Of a stretch of DNA of 31,904 nucleotides, positions 19,156-30,112 are shown piece by piece (position 1 is the first letter of the stretch; each line of letters starts with the position of its first letter). The stretch comes from Brachionus plicatilis (Eukaryota > Rotifera > Eurotatoria > Ploima > Brachionidae): the NCBI GenBank assembly GCA_010279815.1, contig QEOQ01000558.1:1905-33808 (forward strand), given 5' to 3'. Under the pieces are notes generated by a model. That model saw only the letters and a program-made list of their open reading frames with translations, made no database searches and was not told the DNA's origin. The position numbers and the translations under genes were made by a program.

Positions 19156-22100
19156 ATGGCAGAAGTTAATTTTTCAGCGATTGATTACGCCGTTTTTGCC
19201 ATCATGCTCAGTGTGAGTGCATTGATTGGATTTTATTTTGCTTTAAAAGACCGAAAAAAAAGTACCATAGATGAATTTCTACTAGGTGGACGGAAATTGC
19301 ACATATTTCCTGTAGCAATGTCAATTTTAGCAAGCTTTACGTCAGCTATATCAATACTGGGATTTTCACAAGAAATGTATAGATATGGTTCAATGTATTG
19401 GCTTATTGGATTCTCTTATTTTTTAACTCAACCCTTTGCTGCACATGTCTACCTACCTTTATATCATAAGTTAAAAATAACCAGTGCTTATGAGGTTAAT
19501 TATTTTGAATCCTTAATTTCGTTAATTAAAATATTTCATCAAGTATTTGCAGATGAGATTTAATCAAACAGTTAGGGTAACAGCCTCACTAATATTTTGC
19601 CTTCAGATGATTCTCTATATGTCCATTGTTTTGTATACGCCATCAGTTGCAATACAGCAAGTCTTAGGAGTACCATTATGGATATCAATTTTTGTCACAG
19701 GTGCTGTTTGTACTGTTTATACTTCAGTAGGAGGTATCAAAGTAATTTTGTTGTATTTTTAAATAAATATAGTTTTAAATTTTTTATTCAAGGCTGTAAT
19801 ATGGACTGATACGTATATTTTGAATAAATAAATATTAATAAAAAAAATTTTAATTTTAAATAAATGCATGTTTAGATTTCAAGTTTTAATAATGTTTTCG
19901 GGTGAGTCTATATGAAAAAATTAGAAATTTAATTTATCTTTTTTATTTTAAAGGGCTCTTTGCAATTATAATTAAAGGAACAGCCAGTGCTGGTGGTGTT
20001 TCACAAGTTTGGAATAGACTTTATGAGTCGGACAGAATTGAATTTTTTGAGTAAATATATATATTTTTATTATTTTAATTATTTCATTAACGAGCTCAAT
20101 AAAATATTTTTATTAAAAAATTGAAAAATGAAATCAGTCATTACTTTCGAAGATTTCTAAATCGGTTTCTTATCTTCAAATCAATTAAGATAACCATCAT
20201 CAGCTTTAAATATGTTGCAGTGATTTCTGAACTAAATCTTTAAATATGTTGTACCATTAGTGTTTTCGGAATCAATTATTATTTAAAATTGAGTAAAATG
20301 AGAATACTTGACTTTTTTTTTAATAATTTCAAGAAAAAAATTGAAATTCATAGGTAAAATACCAGGTAAAAAAAGCTTACATCTTTTTAATTAATACATT
20401 TTTTTAATCTATTGATAATTTTAAACGTTTGTTTAATTTTAATTTTTTGTATTAGTCCCCTATAGGGATATTAGAATTTGACCTTTTTAGAGAGTCTTAT
20501 TAAGATAAATGCTGATTGTGTTTATTGAATTATAAGAGAAATGTAAAAATCATTTTTCAGATCGTAACAATTGAGCTATATTTAATCAGCTTTTTTAAAG
20601 GAAAGATAAATTTTAGCAAATTGAGGTTTTGAGATCAAAATCAAAATGTAGTGTTACATTCTTTTTTAAAATTATTTGACACGTCATTTCGAGTATATTT
20701 TCATATATTTCATTTAAAACTTTAAAATATTCCTTTTTAATGAACTTTGATAATTCAAATGTTTTAATTGATTTTAATAAAAACTTTTAAAGACAAAAAA
20801 ATTTAATGTTTTAAAATTTAACATTTGTTTAAATGAAAAAATGAAATATTTTACAGTTTGAATAAATATATTTGTGAACAAATTAATATGAAAGTTATGA
20901 ATTTGAATTTCTGAATTAAATTAACCTGAATTATTTAAATTATTGATTAGTTTTGTTAAATAAATTACTGGTTAATCGTTTTGATGTTAATTTTGATAAT
21001 GAACCATTATTAGACATAAAATATCTAATTTTTTAATATCAATTTTTAATTAAGTTTGAAAAATTTTAAAAATCGTTTTGATTTTAAAATTTGATCTGAA
21101 ACTTCAATTTGACTAAATTTTATATAAGTTCTAAAAAATTTAAAAACTTGAAGAATTTCTTATTCACTTAAAAACAAATTTGAGCAAAAAATTCACTGAG
21201 ATTATTTATTTGAATATATCTTTAATTTAATATTTCCAATGTTTTTTCATGGCAATTGTGTAATTAATAATCACTCAAATCATTTTTTTATTAAGAAATT
21301 ATTCAGTAGAATTTTTAAAATATCATATTTTAAATAATAACCGTTGAGGAAGTAAACTTAAACAACTGGAATTAAATCTGTAAAGAAATTACTTTAAAAA
21401 CGTTATTTTCCTAATTTATTAACTAATAAATTACATGGAAATGGTCTACTTAATTTAATTTTTTCTTTATTATTTACTTTTTTTGGCGAAAAGAGACAAC
21501 ATTAAACATGTCTGTTTTAAGATCTGAATTAAAAGCCTAGTCTGTATTTGATGCCGATCATAATTTTAAATTAAAGTCTTGAATGATTCTTTATTTTTTG
21601 ATAATTTAGAACAAAATTGAACATTTTTAACTTTTTTGAATTAAATTAATAATTTTTTTCCCTTATTTTTAACAATATTAAATCATTGATTTTCTTTTTT
21701 ATTATGAGGCCTCTTATATTATCGATAGGATTGCTGCAAAAACGATGTTTGATCTTTAATCATTTAATATATAAATTAACTTTAAAAATGTTTTAAGCTT
21801 TGACGCAAGTCCTTTCACGCGTCATACATTTTGGAGCTTAATTTTTGGTGGATTTTTTACCTCATTAACAGTTTACGGTAGCAATCAAGCAACTATTCAA
21901 CGATATCTTACTATGAAAACTGTAAAAGATGCACAAAAGTAAAATCAGCAAATTTTTAAAAATTAAATTCTTAATCCCTTTTTTTTCATTTAGAGCCTTG
22001 TATATAAATTTAGTAGGAACATTTCTAATTTTAACAATAACTTGTATTAGTGGTCTAATTGCCTATGCAATTTATTTCGAATGTGATTTACTCACATCCG

Positions 22101-23018
22101 GAAAAATAAAAAAAGGTGAACAAATATTGCCATATCTTGTGATTGATTTACTGGGAAAGCTTCCGGGTGCACCGGGTCTTTTTGTAGCCTGTATTTACAG
22201 TGCTTCTTTAAGTACAGTTTCATCAGGCCTCAATTCTTTGGCAGCTGTGTGTCTAAAGGATTTATTGCAACCATATTTTTTCAAAAATTCACTTTTAGGC
22301 GAATCTAAAGCCACTTTAATATCAAAACTAATTGCAGCTTTGTTTGGTTTGATCACGGTTGGAATTGCGTACTTTTGCCAATACTTGAGCGCAACAGTAT
22401 TGCAAATTTCTTTATCAATTTTCGGAATACTTGGTGGCCCTTTGTTGGGAGTTATTTCATTAGGGATGTTTTGTAGATTTGCCAATTCATTTGGAGCCTT
22501 TTGTGGACTCGTTATAAGCACGGCCATAAATTTGTGGTTGGGAATTGGAGCTGTATTGTATAATGTACCACCGATTTCAAAGCAAGTTAGCATCAAAAAC
22601 TGTGAAAATACTCTCTTTTTGGATTCAAATAAGACTATGATTCAACAAGATGATAAATTCGAGTAATTTTATTTCAGCTTTTAGAATTAATTTTTTTTTA
22701 AATAACATTTTCTAAAGTGTTACATATGTTTATCGTTTATCTTATCTTTGGTATGCTGCATTGTCAATCTGTGTATGCTTTGTGTCAGGCATAGTATTAA
22801 GTTTGATTACCGGTCGAAATAAATCTAAAGAAATTGATGAAAGACTTTACTTTAATTGGTCAAACTTAATTTGCCGCAAAAAAGAAAAAAAACAAATGGA
22901 AAAAGTACATGGAAGAACAAATTATGGAATAGATTTGAACGATGAACTCATTATCGAAAAACAACTCAACAGTTATTCTCTTGACAACTTACAAAAAACT
23001 GATGTAACAAGATTTTAA
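19156..23018 (+). CDS. SLC5-family Na+-coupled solute transporter, eight exons
   Basis: Exons: 19156-19494, 19544-19741, 19793-19812, 19876-19901, 19954-20050, 21798-21938, 21994-22662 and 22718-23018. The spliced frame is 1791 nt, 596 residues; SLC5A8 is about 610. The order of conserved segments follows SLC5A8/A6/A12: DEFLLGGRKL, then YLQMRFNQTVRVTASLIFCL, GGIKAVIWTDTFQV, TRHTFW, a YGSNQATIQRYL sodium-symporter loop, ALYINLVG, LPGLFVACIYSASLSTVSSG and GPLLGV. Thirteen or so helices are expected at the plasma membrane. Substrates of relatives are monocarboxylates or vitamins; which one applies here is not inferable. Most introns are 49-63 nt. Exons 3 and 4 are only 20 and 26 nt and together encode the WTDTFQVLIMF segment. 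The 1747-nt intron 5 contains a transposon. Confidence 0.93.
20615..21113. mobile_element. 499-bp relative of the AHI1-intron transposon, with 8-bp TSD
   Basis: The left end AGCAAATTGAGGTTTTGAGA and the right end TTTGATCTGAAACTTCAATT followed by TGAC are imperfect inverted repeats. They match the ends of the 1.2-kb element at 9637-10834. Flanking 8-mers are identical: TAAATTTT at 20607-20614 and 21114-21121. About 140 bp at the right end (20972-21112) is clearly similar to the reverse complement of 9640-9800, including GAACCATTA.TAGACATAA. No cysteine-rich relic is seen, so this is a non-autonomous deletion derivative. Confidence 0.85.
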
Positions 23019-23163
23019 ATATTCGTGTCAATGATCGATTTCATTAGTGAAACAATTTTAGCTTTAGATTAAGATTAGGATTTTGTACCAACTTGAGCAA
23101 AACAGTCAATTTTTTTTTTAATTTCTCGATTAAAATTGCAAGTTATTAATCTTTTCTTCAAAT

Positions 23164-23169
23164 AATAAA
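23164..23169 (+). terminator. poly(A) signal of the SLC5 gene
   Basis: AATAAA lies about 145 nt after the stop codon. Confidence 0.5.
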
Positions 23170-23282
23170 GACTTGTTTAAAAAATTATTTTATCTTTTTT
23201 TAATTTTTGGAAGTGTAATCTAAAAATGTGCTGAAAATTGTATTGATTTTGTCTTTTGAAAACATAAATCATTACCAAAAAT

Positions 23283-23440
23283 GGATCCATTTGGAAAAAG
23301 ATTCATCTTTCTTATTCGATCTTTGACCTTTACCCTAACTTCTCCCCATTTCATGGTCGTCCTGCTATACGTCGCCTTTTACGTGTCCATAGAAGGACAC
23401 TTTTTGTTATCCGTGTTTCTTTCATTCTAAGCACATTCCA
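23283..23440 (-). pseudogene. relic of a LINE reverse-transcriptase C-terminal tail
   Basis: Read on the minus strand, the segment gives WNVLRMKETRITKSVLLW, then TRKRRRIAGRP, then after a one-base frameshift MKWGEV and DRIRKMNLFPNG. This follows the pattern GHVLRM..RIPK..L.W.P.GKRxRGRP..RW at the end of many RTE-like and related non-LTR retrotransposon proteins. The local base composition is also less AT-rich than the flanks. Only about 50 codons survive, and no polymerase motifs are present nearby. Confidence 0.5.
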
Positions 23441-23858
23441 AAAACATCACAGTCTTTAACAGGTAAACCCGTCTAAGTCGAAAAAATTTGAACAAGTTGG
23501 TTGATTTACATTGACATTAATTATAAAATTTCACGATTTTCTCGAACTCGTTTAAGCCGAATATCGCTTTACTAGAAATAAAAATGTGCTTATTTTTTGC
23601 AAAAGTTTGCTCCAAAAAAAAAATAAGGAAAAAAATGTTTTTCAAATTTTTAGTAATATTTCTTAAAAATAGACTAAAAAATTTAGTATCTGGAAAATTT
23701 TTATATAATTTTATCAATTTTCGATAACAGTTCTAAATATTCCAGTTTAATTGCTTTTTAACACTGAAAATGTGAAATTCCAATAGAGAAAATGTGATGA
23801 AATTAGTTGCCTTAAGAAAGGTAGCCGAAATAATCGTTTGACAAGCTCATCTTATTAA

Positions 23859-24192
23859 GAATTTGAAAATATAGTTTCAAATATAGTTTTGAATATTTTA
23901 CATGGACAAAAACAATGCAAAGCATGTGGCATTATTTTTAAAAATGAAGTTAAGTTTAAAAGCATTCCTCCTTTTCTATGGATTGAAACAAATGCTAACC
24001 AATTTTTTAACTTAAGTGTTATAGCAAAAAAAATTAATAAGAGGTTCGAGTTCTAATAAGTTAGTTGGTCTAAATTTTAAAAGTAGCTTTTTTCACTTTA
24101 AGGCTCAATTCAATTTAGATAATACTTTTGTCCAGATTATTGATATGAATTCTAAAGAAATAATACAAAGAAGAAGATTAAATCAAGAATAA
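23859..24192 (+). pseudogene. frameshifted relic of a mobile-element-associated protein
   Basis: The first frame (to 24053) contains HGQKQCKACGIIF then IPPFLWIETN. A +1 shift near 24055 continues with SSNKLVGLNFKSSFFHFKAQ, and that frame closes at 24192. A CxxC pair, a PPFLWIE motif and a later LVG...HF segment recall the C-terminal half of ubiquitin-peptidase-like domains carried by some eukaryotic transposons. The identification is a pattern memory, not a match I could test. It has no start codon in frame and is clearly broken. Confidence 0.35.
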
Positions 24193-26060
24193 AAATATAT
24201 CTAATAAGAATAAAAATAATTTTAAATTAGAAAAAAAAAATTTTGTTTAAATGCAATCCAAATTCAAGAACACCGTAAGCTTACAGTTTCCTCTCAGTGA
24301 AAAAAAAATTTAATCTGTTAAAATGTGCACAATCTCTTTGATTTTTTTGAAACGTAAGTCGAAAATTACAGTTAGGCTTTACATTGTTTCAAAAAATCCC
24401 ATTCTTTTTACCCAGATTCACCTTTACTAGATCTAATAAAGATGTCGAAAAAATTCAAGTTGACCTTGTGTAACTGAAACGAATTGAACAAGTTGAACAA
24501 GAAGATGGTGGAATACGACGATGATGAATCAGACAAACAGAAAATATTGTCTCATAGTGAAGCTTTATAATTGATTTCAAAGCTTATGTTATGTTTCTCC
24601 TCGAAACTAAATGGAACTAAAGTTACAATAGCAAATCTAAATCAGATTGAGTCAAGCTTTCTTGATTTACCGAAAAAAAACAATCGAAAATTACGTACTT
24701 CACAACTTATCCTATTATTAATAAAAGACGCAATGTCTACGTGTGTTCCCATCTCTGTAATAATAATTTTAATGTTGTATTATCTTTTATATTCTTTGAA
24801 AAATTTTCATATTTAACGCAACCCTTGATACTCTCTTTATTTGTCAAAAAATAGGATGATTAAAGAAAATCTTCAAAAATCTAAACATATTAATTACAGC
24901 AGTAATTTGCAGACAAGATTTTACATAAATGTTTCTAAACTAACCACATTTTTTATGAAAAATAGTGTAATTAATCCAAAATCATTGAAAATTACATTAA
25001 TTTTCGTTGCAAATCACTGCCTTTTTTTACTGAATTAAAAAAAGATTATTTTGAAATTAAAATATTTGTCTTATTCTTATTTTTTTAGGAAGTCAAAAAA
25101 AAGACTTCTTATTAAAAAATAAGAAAAGAAATATTTTGACTTAAAAATCAAGACAATTTGCGAAAGAAAAGGAAAATTCGTGAAAAATTTTCATGAAGGT
25201 TCAGGAAAATACTGTGTGAATTGGCATGACCGTAATATAATTAGTCTCATAGTTTCATAGTTCTTGGCAAAATTATATTTTGGAAAATTGAATTAGTAAA
25301 TTATTTTGAGTTTATTTATATTTTTTATTTAATTCAATAGTTTCACGACTTCATGCAGGTTGAATAAAACAGGAAATAATTTTTTTTGAGGAAAAAGAAT
25401 AAAAAAAATTAAAAATTCAATATTTAAAAAAAATTTTAAGATTGTGCAAAATTTAGACTTCTTTAATAGAGACAAAAAATATTTTAAATTACATAAAGAT
25501 AAAAATTCCAATGATCAGACTGGAATTAAAATATGGCATTCTTGCAAAAATAAATTCTTGTTTTTTTAATTAAAAGTAGCATTTGATCATAAATCGGACA
25601 GATTTTTAAACAAGTTTGTTAAACAAGTATGAATAACTATTTATAAGATAAATCAGCAAAAAGAAAGTGTCAAATTAACATCGGTCTTATGAGTGTTAAA
25701 GAAAAATAAATATCTGAAGAGCTTGAACTATATGTAAAATGTTATTTATATTTTATTTTCCTTATATGTATCATTCAAGACAAATGAAAGATTTAAATGG
25801 CTTTGTTTAAATTTGTTTTAAATCTAACCCCAGTCAAAATAAGTGTGATTTCTAAATTTTGATTGAAAATTTCATTAAAATTAAGACATGAAATGAAACA
25901 AATGTATTTTTTTTTTGAATTTGCATTATTTTTTATTTTGTGTTTTATACACGTGTAAAAAAAGTTTAAATGTTTAATTTCTGCTTTTTTTCTTTTCTCA
26001 ATCGATTGTAACTGACTCAAACCAATTAAGAAAAAAGCATTGAAAAAAGATTTTAAAAAA
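24193..26060. other. AT-rich intergenic region before PRPF19
   Basis: No gene is supportable. Open frames at 24571-24816 and 24841-25038 start without ATG and show no domains. An imperfect inverted repeat lies at 25050-25139, with the stem GAAGTC-A8-GACTTC at its centre and A/T-rich outer arms of about 40 nt. Confidence 0.5.
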
Positions 26061-27787
26061 ATGGCCCTTGTCTGTGCATGTAATTTAATTAAATAGTACC
26101 AGAAAAAAAAGTTTTTTTCTAATTCTGATTTATTTTTTTAAAGTAAGCAATGAAGTTCCAGATCAACCAGTGATATCTCAAGTGTCAGGTCACATTTATG
26201 AAAAACGATTGATACTAAAGTACATTGATGAAAATGGTACAGATCCAATGACCAATGAAGCTTTGTCGCCTGAACAAATTGTTGATATTAAAAGTAAATT
26301 TTGAACAAAGGGCTCAATCGCTAGAATTTGTTTTAATTTTATTTTCTATTAATTTTATTTTCTATTAATTTTATTTTCTATTAATTTTATTTTGCTTTAA
26401 TTTTGCAGCAAATGCACTTGTTAAACCAAAGCCTCCATCGGTCACCAGCATACCTGCTTTGCTCAAATGCCTTCAAGACGAGTGGGATGCAGTAATGCTG
26501 CACAGTTTTACACTTCGACAACAGCTGCAAACAGCTAGACAAGAACTGTCTCATGCTCTTTATCAGCATGACGCTGCTTGTCGTGTCATTGCAAGACTAA
26601 ACAAAGAGGTGAACGCAGCCAGAGAGGCACTGGCCACGCTCAAACCGCATGCTGCTTTAAACAATGTGGTACCACAAACTATGTATGCTTCTGAGACAAG
26701 CGGAGAGACACGGCCTGCGCCTGAAGAAGGCATTTCTGAAGAAGTTTCGCAAAAACTACAAGAAAAGTCAGCAGCGTTGACACAGATGAGAAAACAAAAG
26801 GGCAAAAAGGTTCCCGAAGAGTTGGCAAGTGTTGATGAGATTAAAAGCATGCACACCGTCGGATCTCATACAGGTTTGCATAGTGCAAGCATCACTGGCA
26901 TAACAGCTTTGGATATAAAGCTAAACGACTCTAATCGCATTGTAACGGGTGGCAATGATAAAACAGCTGTTGTTTTTGACAATTCAAAAGAACAGATTGT
27001 GGCCACATTCAAAGGACACACAAAAAAAATAACTCAAGTAATTTATCATCCCGAAGAAGAGACTTGCATCACAGCCAGCGCTGATTCAACCATCAGAATT
27101 TGGTCTGTTCCAGTATCGCAGCAAGTTCAATTTTTGAAAATTCACGACTCGTCTGTTACTGGCATTTCTCTTCATCCATTGGGAGACTATTTGTTGTCGT
27201 GTTCGCTCGATGAACACTGGGCCTTTTCGGACATTCGAACCGGAAAGATGCTTTTAAAGGTTTCGTCAGCTGCAAGTGCTCCTACTGCAGAAGGAGAGCC
27301 GCATTTGACTGGCGGCAACTCGGTGCCTCTGACTTGTGCAAAATTTCATCCCGACGGATTGATATTTGCGACAGGAACAGCTGAGTCGGAAATTAAAATT
27401 TGGGATCTGAAGAGCAAATCAAATTTGGCAAATTTTCCTGGTCATTCAGGCGGGATAACCAGTCTGGCCTTTTCTGAAAATGGATATTATTTGGCCACTG
27501 CAGCCGAAGACTCGGTAATTAAACTGTGGGATTTGAGAAAATTGAAGAATATAAAAACAATAGAGCTTGAAAATAAGTACGAAATTAAAGATTTAGTTTT
27601 TGATTACAGTGGAAGCTTTTTGGCATGTGCTGGATCGGATGTGAGGGTTTATCAAGTTAAACAATGGGAAGTGCTCAAGGTCTTGGAAGAGCATACTGGA
27701 TTAGTTACCGGTGTGCGATTTGGAGCAAACGCCAAGTCACTGGTTTCGGCATCTTTAGATAAGTCAGTCAAAATATACTCTGTCTAA
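26061..27787 (+). CDS. PRPF19: pre-mRNA-processing factor 19 (Prp19), U-box E3 ligase
   Basis: Exon 1 is only 19 nt (26061-26079, MALVCA), exon 2 is 26144-26293 and exon 3 is 26409-27787; introns are 64 and 115 nt. The protein is 515 residues (human 504). Residues 1 to about 60 are the U-box ([40 protein letters not shown]). The Prp19 coiled-coil follows at about 74-134 ([40 protein letters not shown]), almost identical to human. Seven WD40 repeats fill about 211-515 ([17 protein letters not shown]-like [24 protein letters not shown]). Prp19 is the tetrameric core of the NineTeen spliceosome complex and a nuclear E3 ligase. Exon 3 has noticeably higher G+C than its surroundings, as expected for a highly constrained gene. 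The start rests on fit to the family N-terminus. Confidence 0.97.
26335..26394. repeat. 16-bp tandem repeat in PRPF19 intron 2
   Basis: AATTTTATTTTCTATT is repeated 3.75 times with no mismatch in the three full copies. It accounts for about half of this intron. Confidence 0.9.
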
Positions 27788-27809
27788 AGCTACTTTTTTT
27801 TAATTTAAA

Positions 27810-27815
27810 AATAAA
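27810..27815 (+). terminator. poly(A) signal of PRPF19
   Basis: AATAAA lies 23 nt after the stop codon. Confidence 0.6.
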
Positions 27816-29100
27816 TAAAAAAATGTAAAAAAACGTTTATTGTTTATTAAAACTTGTAAAAATAAAATTACTTAAAAACTCAAAAAAAATTTAATTTTAA
27901 TTTTTTTTTCAATTTTTTTTTTCATTTTTTTTCCTTTTTTTTTCACTTTTTTTTCAATTTTTTTTCCAATTTTTTTGATTTGTAACAGCGACCTAATTCA
28001 CTTTTTCATATAATTGTTTGCAAGCTGAGATCGTCTCTTCATTAAGAAAAATAATTCTACAAGTTATGTCAAAAATAGGTATTGTAAAAATGATTTTATT
28101 CTCATGTTTTAATAAGACAAAAAATAAAATATCAATAAGATTTAAATTGATTATTGGTTTAATTTACTAATAAAAAAGAAAATAATAATTTAATTTAAGG
28201 TAATACAGGTGGAACTAAGTATGTTGCACTTTGTTGCAGTATTTTTCAAAAATATATTTTATGTACTTTAATTTTAATTCATTAAAAAAGGAAGAATATT
28301 TTTCAAATTGTATTTGTATTTCACAATACCTCATAAATGCAAAAGCAAAAATATTAGAACTAAATATACTAAAGAAAATTATCTTTTCAACTTCCTTAAA
28401 TTTGTATCTGTATGTCAAGTCGCTAAAGCGGCTACACAAATACATTTTGCTATCACCTCATTTTTTCTAAAGAAATGTCTAATTTTTCAATTTTCTAACT
28501 GTTCTGTCAGTTCAAGTACTAAAATTTAAATAAAAACAAATTATATAATTTTTAAAAATTATATTTTTTTTTTCTATCGTTATATTTATATCATCTTTTT
28601 TATAAAGAAAAGTCAGCAGCGATGATCGCAAATAGACAAAGCAGTTAATTAACATCAAAACGACCATAATTTTTAAATGCTCCAAGATATACCATTTTTT
28701 CTAGTGTTGAGAACTGTACAAACGGGCATTGATGCGGCCAAAAATTTTTTGAAACGTGAACAAGACCGCCTAGACGGACGGTTATAAAGGCGGACGGCCA
28801 CTTTGGCGGTCAGACCGGCGGCCAAATTCAAAATCAAATACAAATACGTAATCAAATACGGATGACGAAATTTGCAATCAGACCATATCAGCGGAAAAAA
28901 TTCCCTTAAGTGTAACAAAATTTGAAAAAATTTTATTTTAAAAGAAAATGCCAAATTTTTTTAAAAAAAAATTTTGCTTGAAAAGGCTAAATTTTTGAAA
29001 TTTTTTTTTCTAGATTAGAGTTTAGAGATTTGTATGAAAAATTTGAAAATTTTTCGTTTCTTTAAATTAAAAACCTACAGTACTGCTACGAAAAACTGTT

Positions 29101-29380
29101 TTTACGTGAAATTACGTGAAATTACGTAATTTTACGTAATTTCCGGTAATTTCACGTAAAATTACGTAAAATTACCAAAGTAAAAAAAAGTAATTTTACC
29201 GGATTTTACGTAATTTTACGTAAAATTACCGGAAATTTCGTAATTTTACGTAAAAAGTAAAATTCCAAAAAATACTACTTTTTTTGAGAATTTTGGCATT
29301 TTTTGACTTTTTTGAAATTTTTTGGTCCTGAATGCGAAAAAAAAAAATTACTTTTTTTCACGTAATTTTACGTGAAATTT
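29101..29380. repeat. clustered ACGTAAAATTACGTAA palindromes
   Basis: At least ten TTTTACGTAA / TTACGTAAAA units in both orientations, with ACCGG and CCGGT interruptions, form nested palindromes between 29101 and 29256; another lies at 29358-29380. Fragments of the same motif occur near 3597-3624, 3711-3780 and 10527-10571, so it belongs to a dispersed repeat. Confidence 0.75.
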
Positions 29381-29602
29381 TATTTAATAGTGGTAAATTT
29401 TTGTAATTTTTAGTAAAAAAAAGTAAATTTTGTACAAATTTTAAAAAAGCTAATTATAAACAATAAACAAAAATGCAAAAACAAAAATGTTTTTTATGGT
29501 CTAAATGCTCATGAAAACAATCACGTATTTTTTGACGTTTTGTTCGACGTTTTTTGTTTCTCGAGTAAAGTAAAAATATAATTTAATATTGACTAATATA
29601 AG

Positions 29603-29992
29603 CTCTTGAATTAGATAAAGTCATCAAACCGTCCACTTTAGAACAAACTTTATTTACAATGAATGAAAATCAGAGTTGGTCAAAAGTCAAACTTTAAAGT
29701 CAGAATCGTTAAAAGTCAAAGTCAAAGACTGACTTTGACTTGAGTTTAAAATAATTTCAAAGTCAAAGTCCAGACTTGACTTTGACTTCATGACTTTGAC
29801 TTTTGACCAACTCTGATGAAAACATTAATAAGCTAAACACAAATGTTTCGAAACTTAATAGCGAAAATGAAGCCATTAAAAAATTAATTATTGGGGGTGA
29901 AACTGACAGTTCTCTCTTTTCACCAGGAACCAAAAGAAAGGCCGAAAGAACTTATAGTAGTTCCAGTGATAGCGAAGCTATTGAAACCATAA
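29603..29992 (+). pseudogene. coiled-coil-like coding exon split by a MITE
   Basis: Upstream codons 29605-29670 (ELDKVIKPSTLEQTLFTMNE) and downstream codons from about 29816 (NINKLNTNVSKLNSENEAIK, then SPGTKRKAERTYSSSSDSEA) are in one frame once the 145-bp MITE and one copy of its target duplication are ignored. The N-terminal half has the leucine/asparagine spacing of a short coiled coil; the C-terminal half is basic then serine-rich. The left boundary follows an ATATAAG acceptor-like site and the right precedes a GTATTC donor-like site. The product is unknown. It may be host or mobile-element derived; as it stands it is interrupted by in-frame stops within the MITE. Confidence 0.5.
29671..29815. 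mobile_element. 145-bp hAT-type MITE
   Basis: The ends CAGAGTTGGTCAAAAGTCAA and the exact reverse complement form perfect inverted repeats of at least 21 bp; CAGAGTTGG fits the hAT end consensus. The interior consists of AAAGTCAAAGTC-type repeats in both orientations. Flanking 8-mers are ATGAAAAT (29663-29670) and ATGAAAAC (29816-29823), a one-mismatch 8-bp duplication. Confidence 0.85.
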
Positions 29993-30062
29993 GTATTCTT
30001 ATATTTAAGTTTAAAATATATTATTTTTAAAAAATCTAAAAAAAATTAAGTCAATAATAAGC

Positions 30063-30110
30063 CATTTACAAATCGTCTCAGAAGTGAAATAATGAAGAGA
30101 TTTGTAAATG
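30063..30110. repeat. 12-bp inverted repeat beside the hAT end
   Basis: CATTTACAAATC (30063-30074) and GATTTGTAAATG (30099-30110) are perfect inverted arms around a 24-nt loop. They lie immediately outside the presumed hAT terminus. Confidence 0.6.
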
Positions 30111-30112
30111 AC

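Larger units (their letters stand above)
27788..29600. other. AT-rich intergenic and repeat region
   Basis: 27895-27977 is a degenerate T8-9-C tract. Open frames at 28215-28529 lie on both strands and look random. A distinctly GC-richer patch at about 28705-28815 includes a plus-strand frame reading TVQTGIDAAKNFLKREQDRL, preceded by a TTTTTTCTAG acceptor-like site and closed by TAA soon after. It may be an exon of a lost element gene, but I cannot name it. ACGTAA palindromes follow (29101-29380). Confidence 0.5.

Noticed and set aside
20458..20470. CCCTATAGGG palindrome in SLC5 intron 5
   Set aside because: A single 10-bp palindrome with no repeated context is expected by chance in a window this size.
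22195..22596. minus-strand open frame of 133 codons
   Set aside because: Antisense shadow of SLC5 exon 7.
24042..24052. GGTTCGAGTTC resembling a tRNA B-box
   Set aside because: Lacks the terminal CC, no A-box or cloverleaf around it, and it lies in a protein-like relic.
26563..26856. minus-strand open frames over PRPF19
   Set aside because: Shadows of PRPF19 exon 3, which is a near-exact family match on the plus strand.
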